A stretch of DNA of 5,303 bases from Treponema sp. (GTDB taxonomy: Bacteria; Spirochaetota; Spirochaetia; Treponematales; Treponemataceae), in assembly GCA_016293915.1 (NCBI GenBank), contig JAEDCY010000081.1, forward strand, positions 1 to 5,303, given 5' to 3'. The notes under the pieces were generated by a model that saw nothing but the letters and a program-made list of their open reading frames with translations, did not search any database and was not told the DNA's origin. Positions 5,287 to 5,303 of this stretch are shown piece by piece (positions within the stretch are counted from its first letter, which is position 1; every line of letters begins with the position of its first letter). Made by a program: the position numbers and the translations under genes.

Positions 5287-5303
5287 ATTACAGCCGAATT
5301 TAT

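Overview
The window looks like the chromosome of a low-GC spirochaete, most likely Treponema or a close relative. This rests on recognised protein types (LPP20, LpoB-like and COG3014-like envelope proteins, and a short Treponema-style XRE regulator) and on AT-rich base composition. No rRNA or other taxonomic marker is present, so the assignment is an inference.

Layout. Positions 1-33 may be the tail of an upstream + strand gene. Positions 76-390 hold a decayed DUF2442-like gene with an in-frame TGA and no visible ATG start. From 4766 down to 437 the minus strand carries five closely packed genes: an LPP20-like protein (4766-4047), an LpoB-like protein (4030-3431), a COG3014-like lipoprotein (3410-1857), a second, two-domain LPP20-like protein (1869-811), and a short protein (808-437) that resembles the N-terminal part of the first gene. 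Gaps are 2 to 20 bases, with one 13-base overlap, and every product has an export signal. This reads as one operon for a periplasmic or outer-membrane assembly. An XRE-family regulator (4882-5220) is divergently transcribed. The last 83 bases hold a purine-rich stretch, a short palindrome and a possible mini-ORF.

How it may work. The 115-base divergent region holds a good promoter for the minus-strand operon (TTGCTT, 17 bases, TATAAT). It is followed at once by a perfect 18-bp palindrome, TGTATGTTATAACATACA, that covers the expected transcription start. A degenerate copy lies just before the first gene's ribosome binding site, and a half-site overlaps the regulator's ATG. The simplest model is that the XRE protein represses the envelope operon and probably itself. 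LpoB-type proteins activate penicillin-binding proteins in E. coli, and LPP20/FlgP-type proteins occur in outer-membrane and flagellar-associated structures. The role of this set is unknown, and its pairing with a dedicated phage-repressor-like regulator is the most interesting part of the window.
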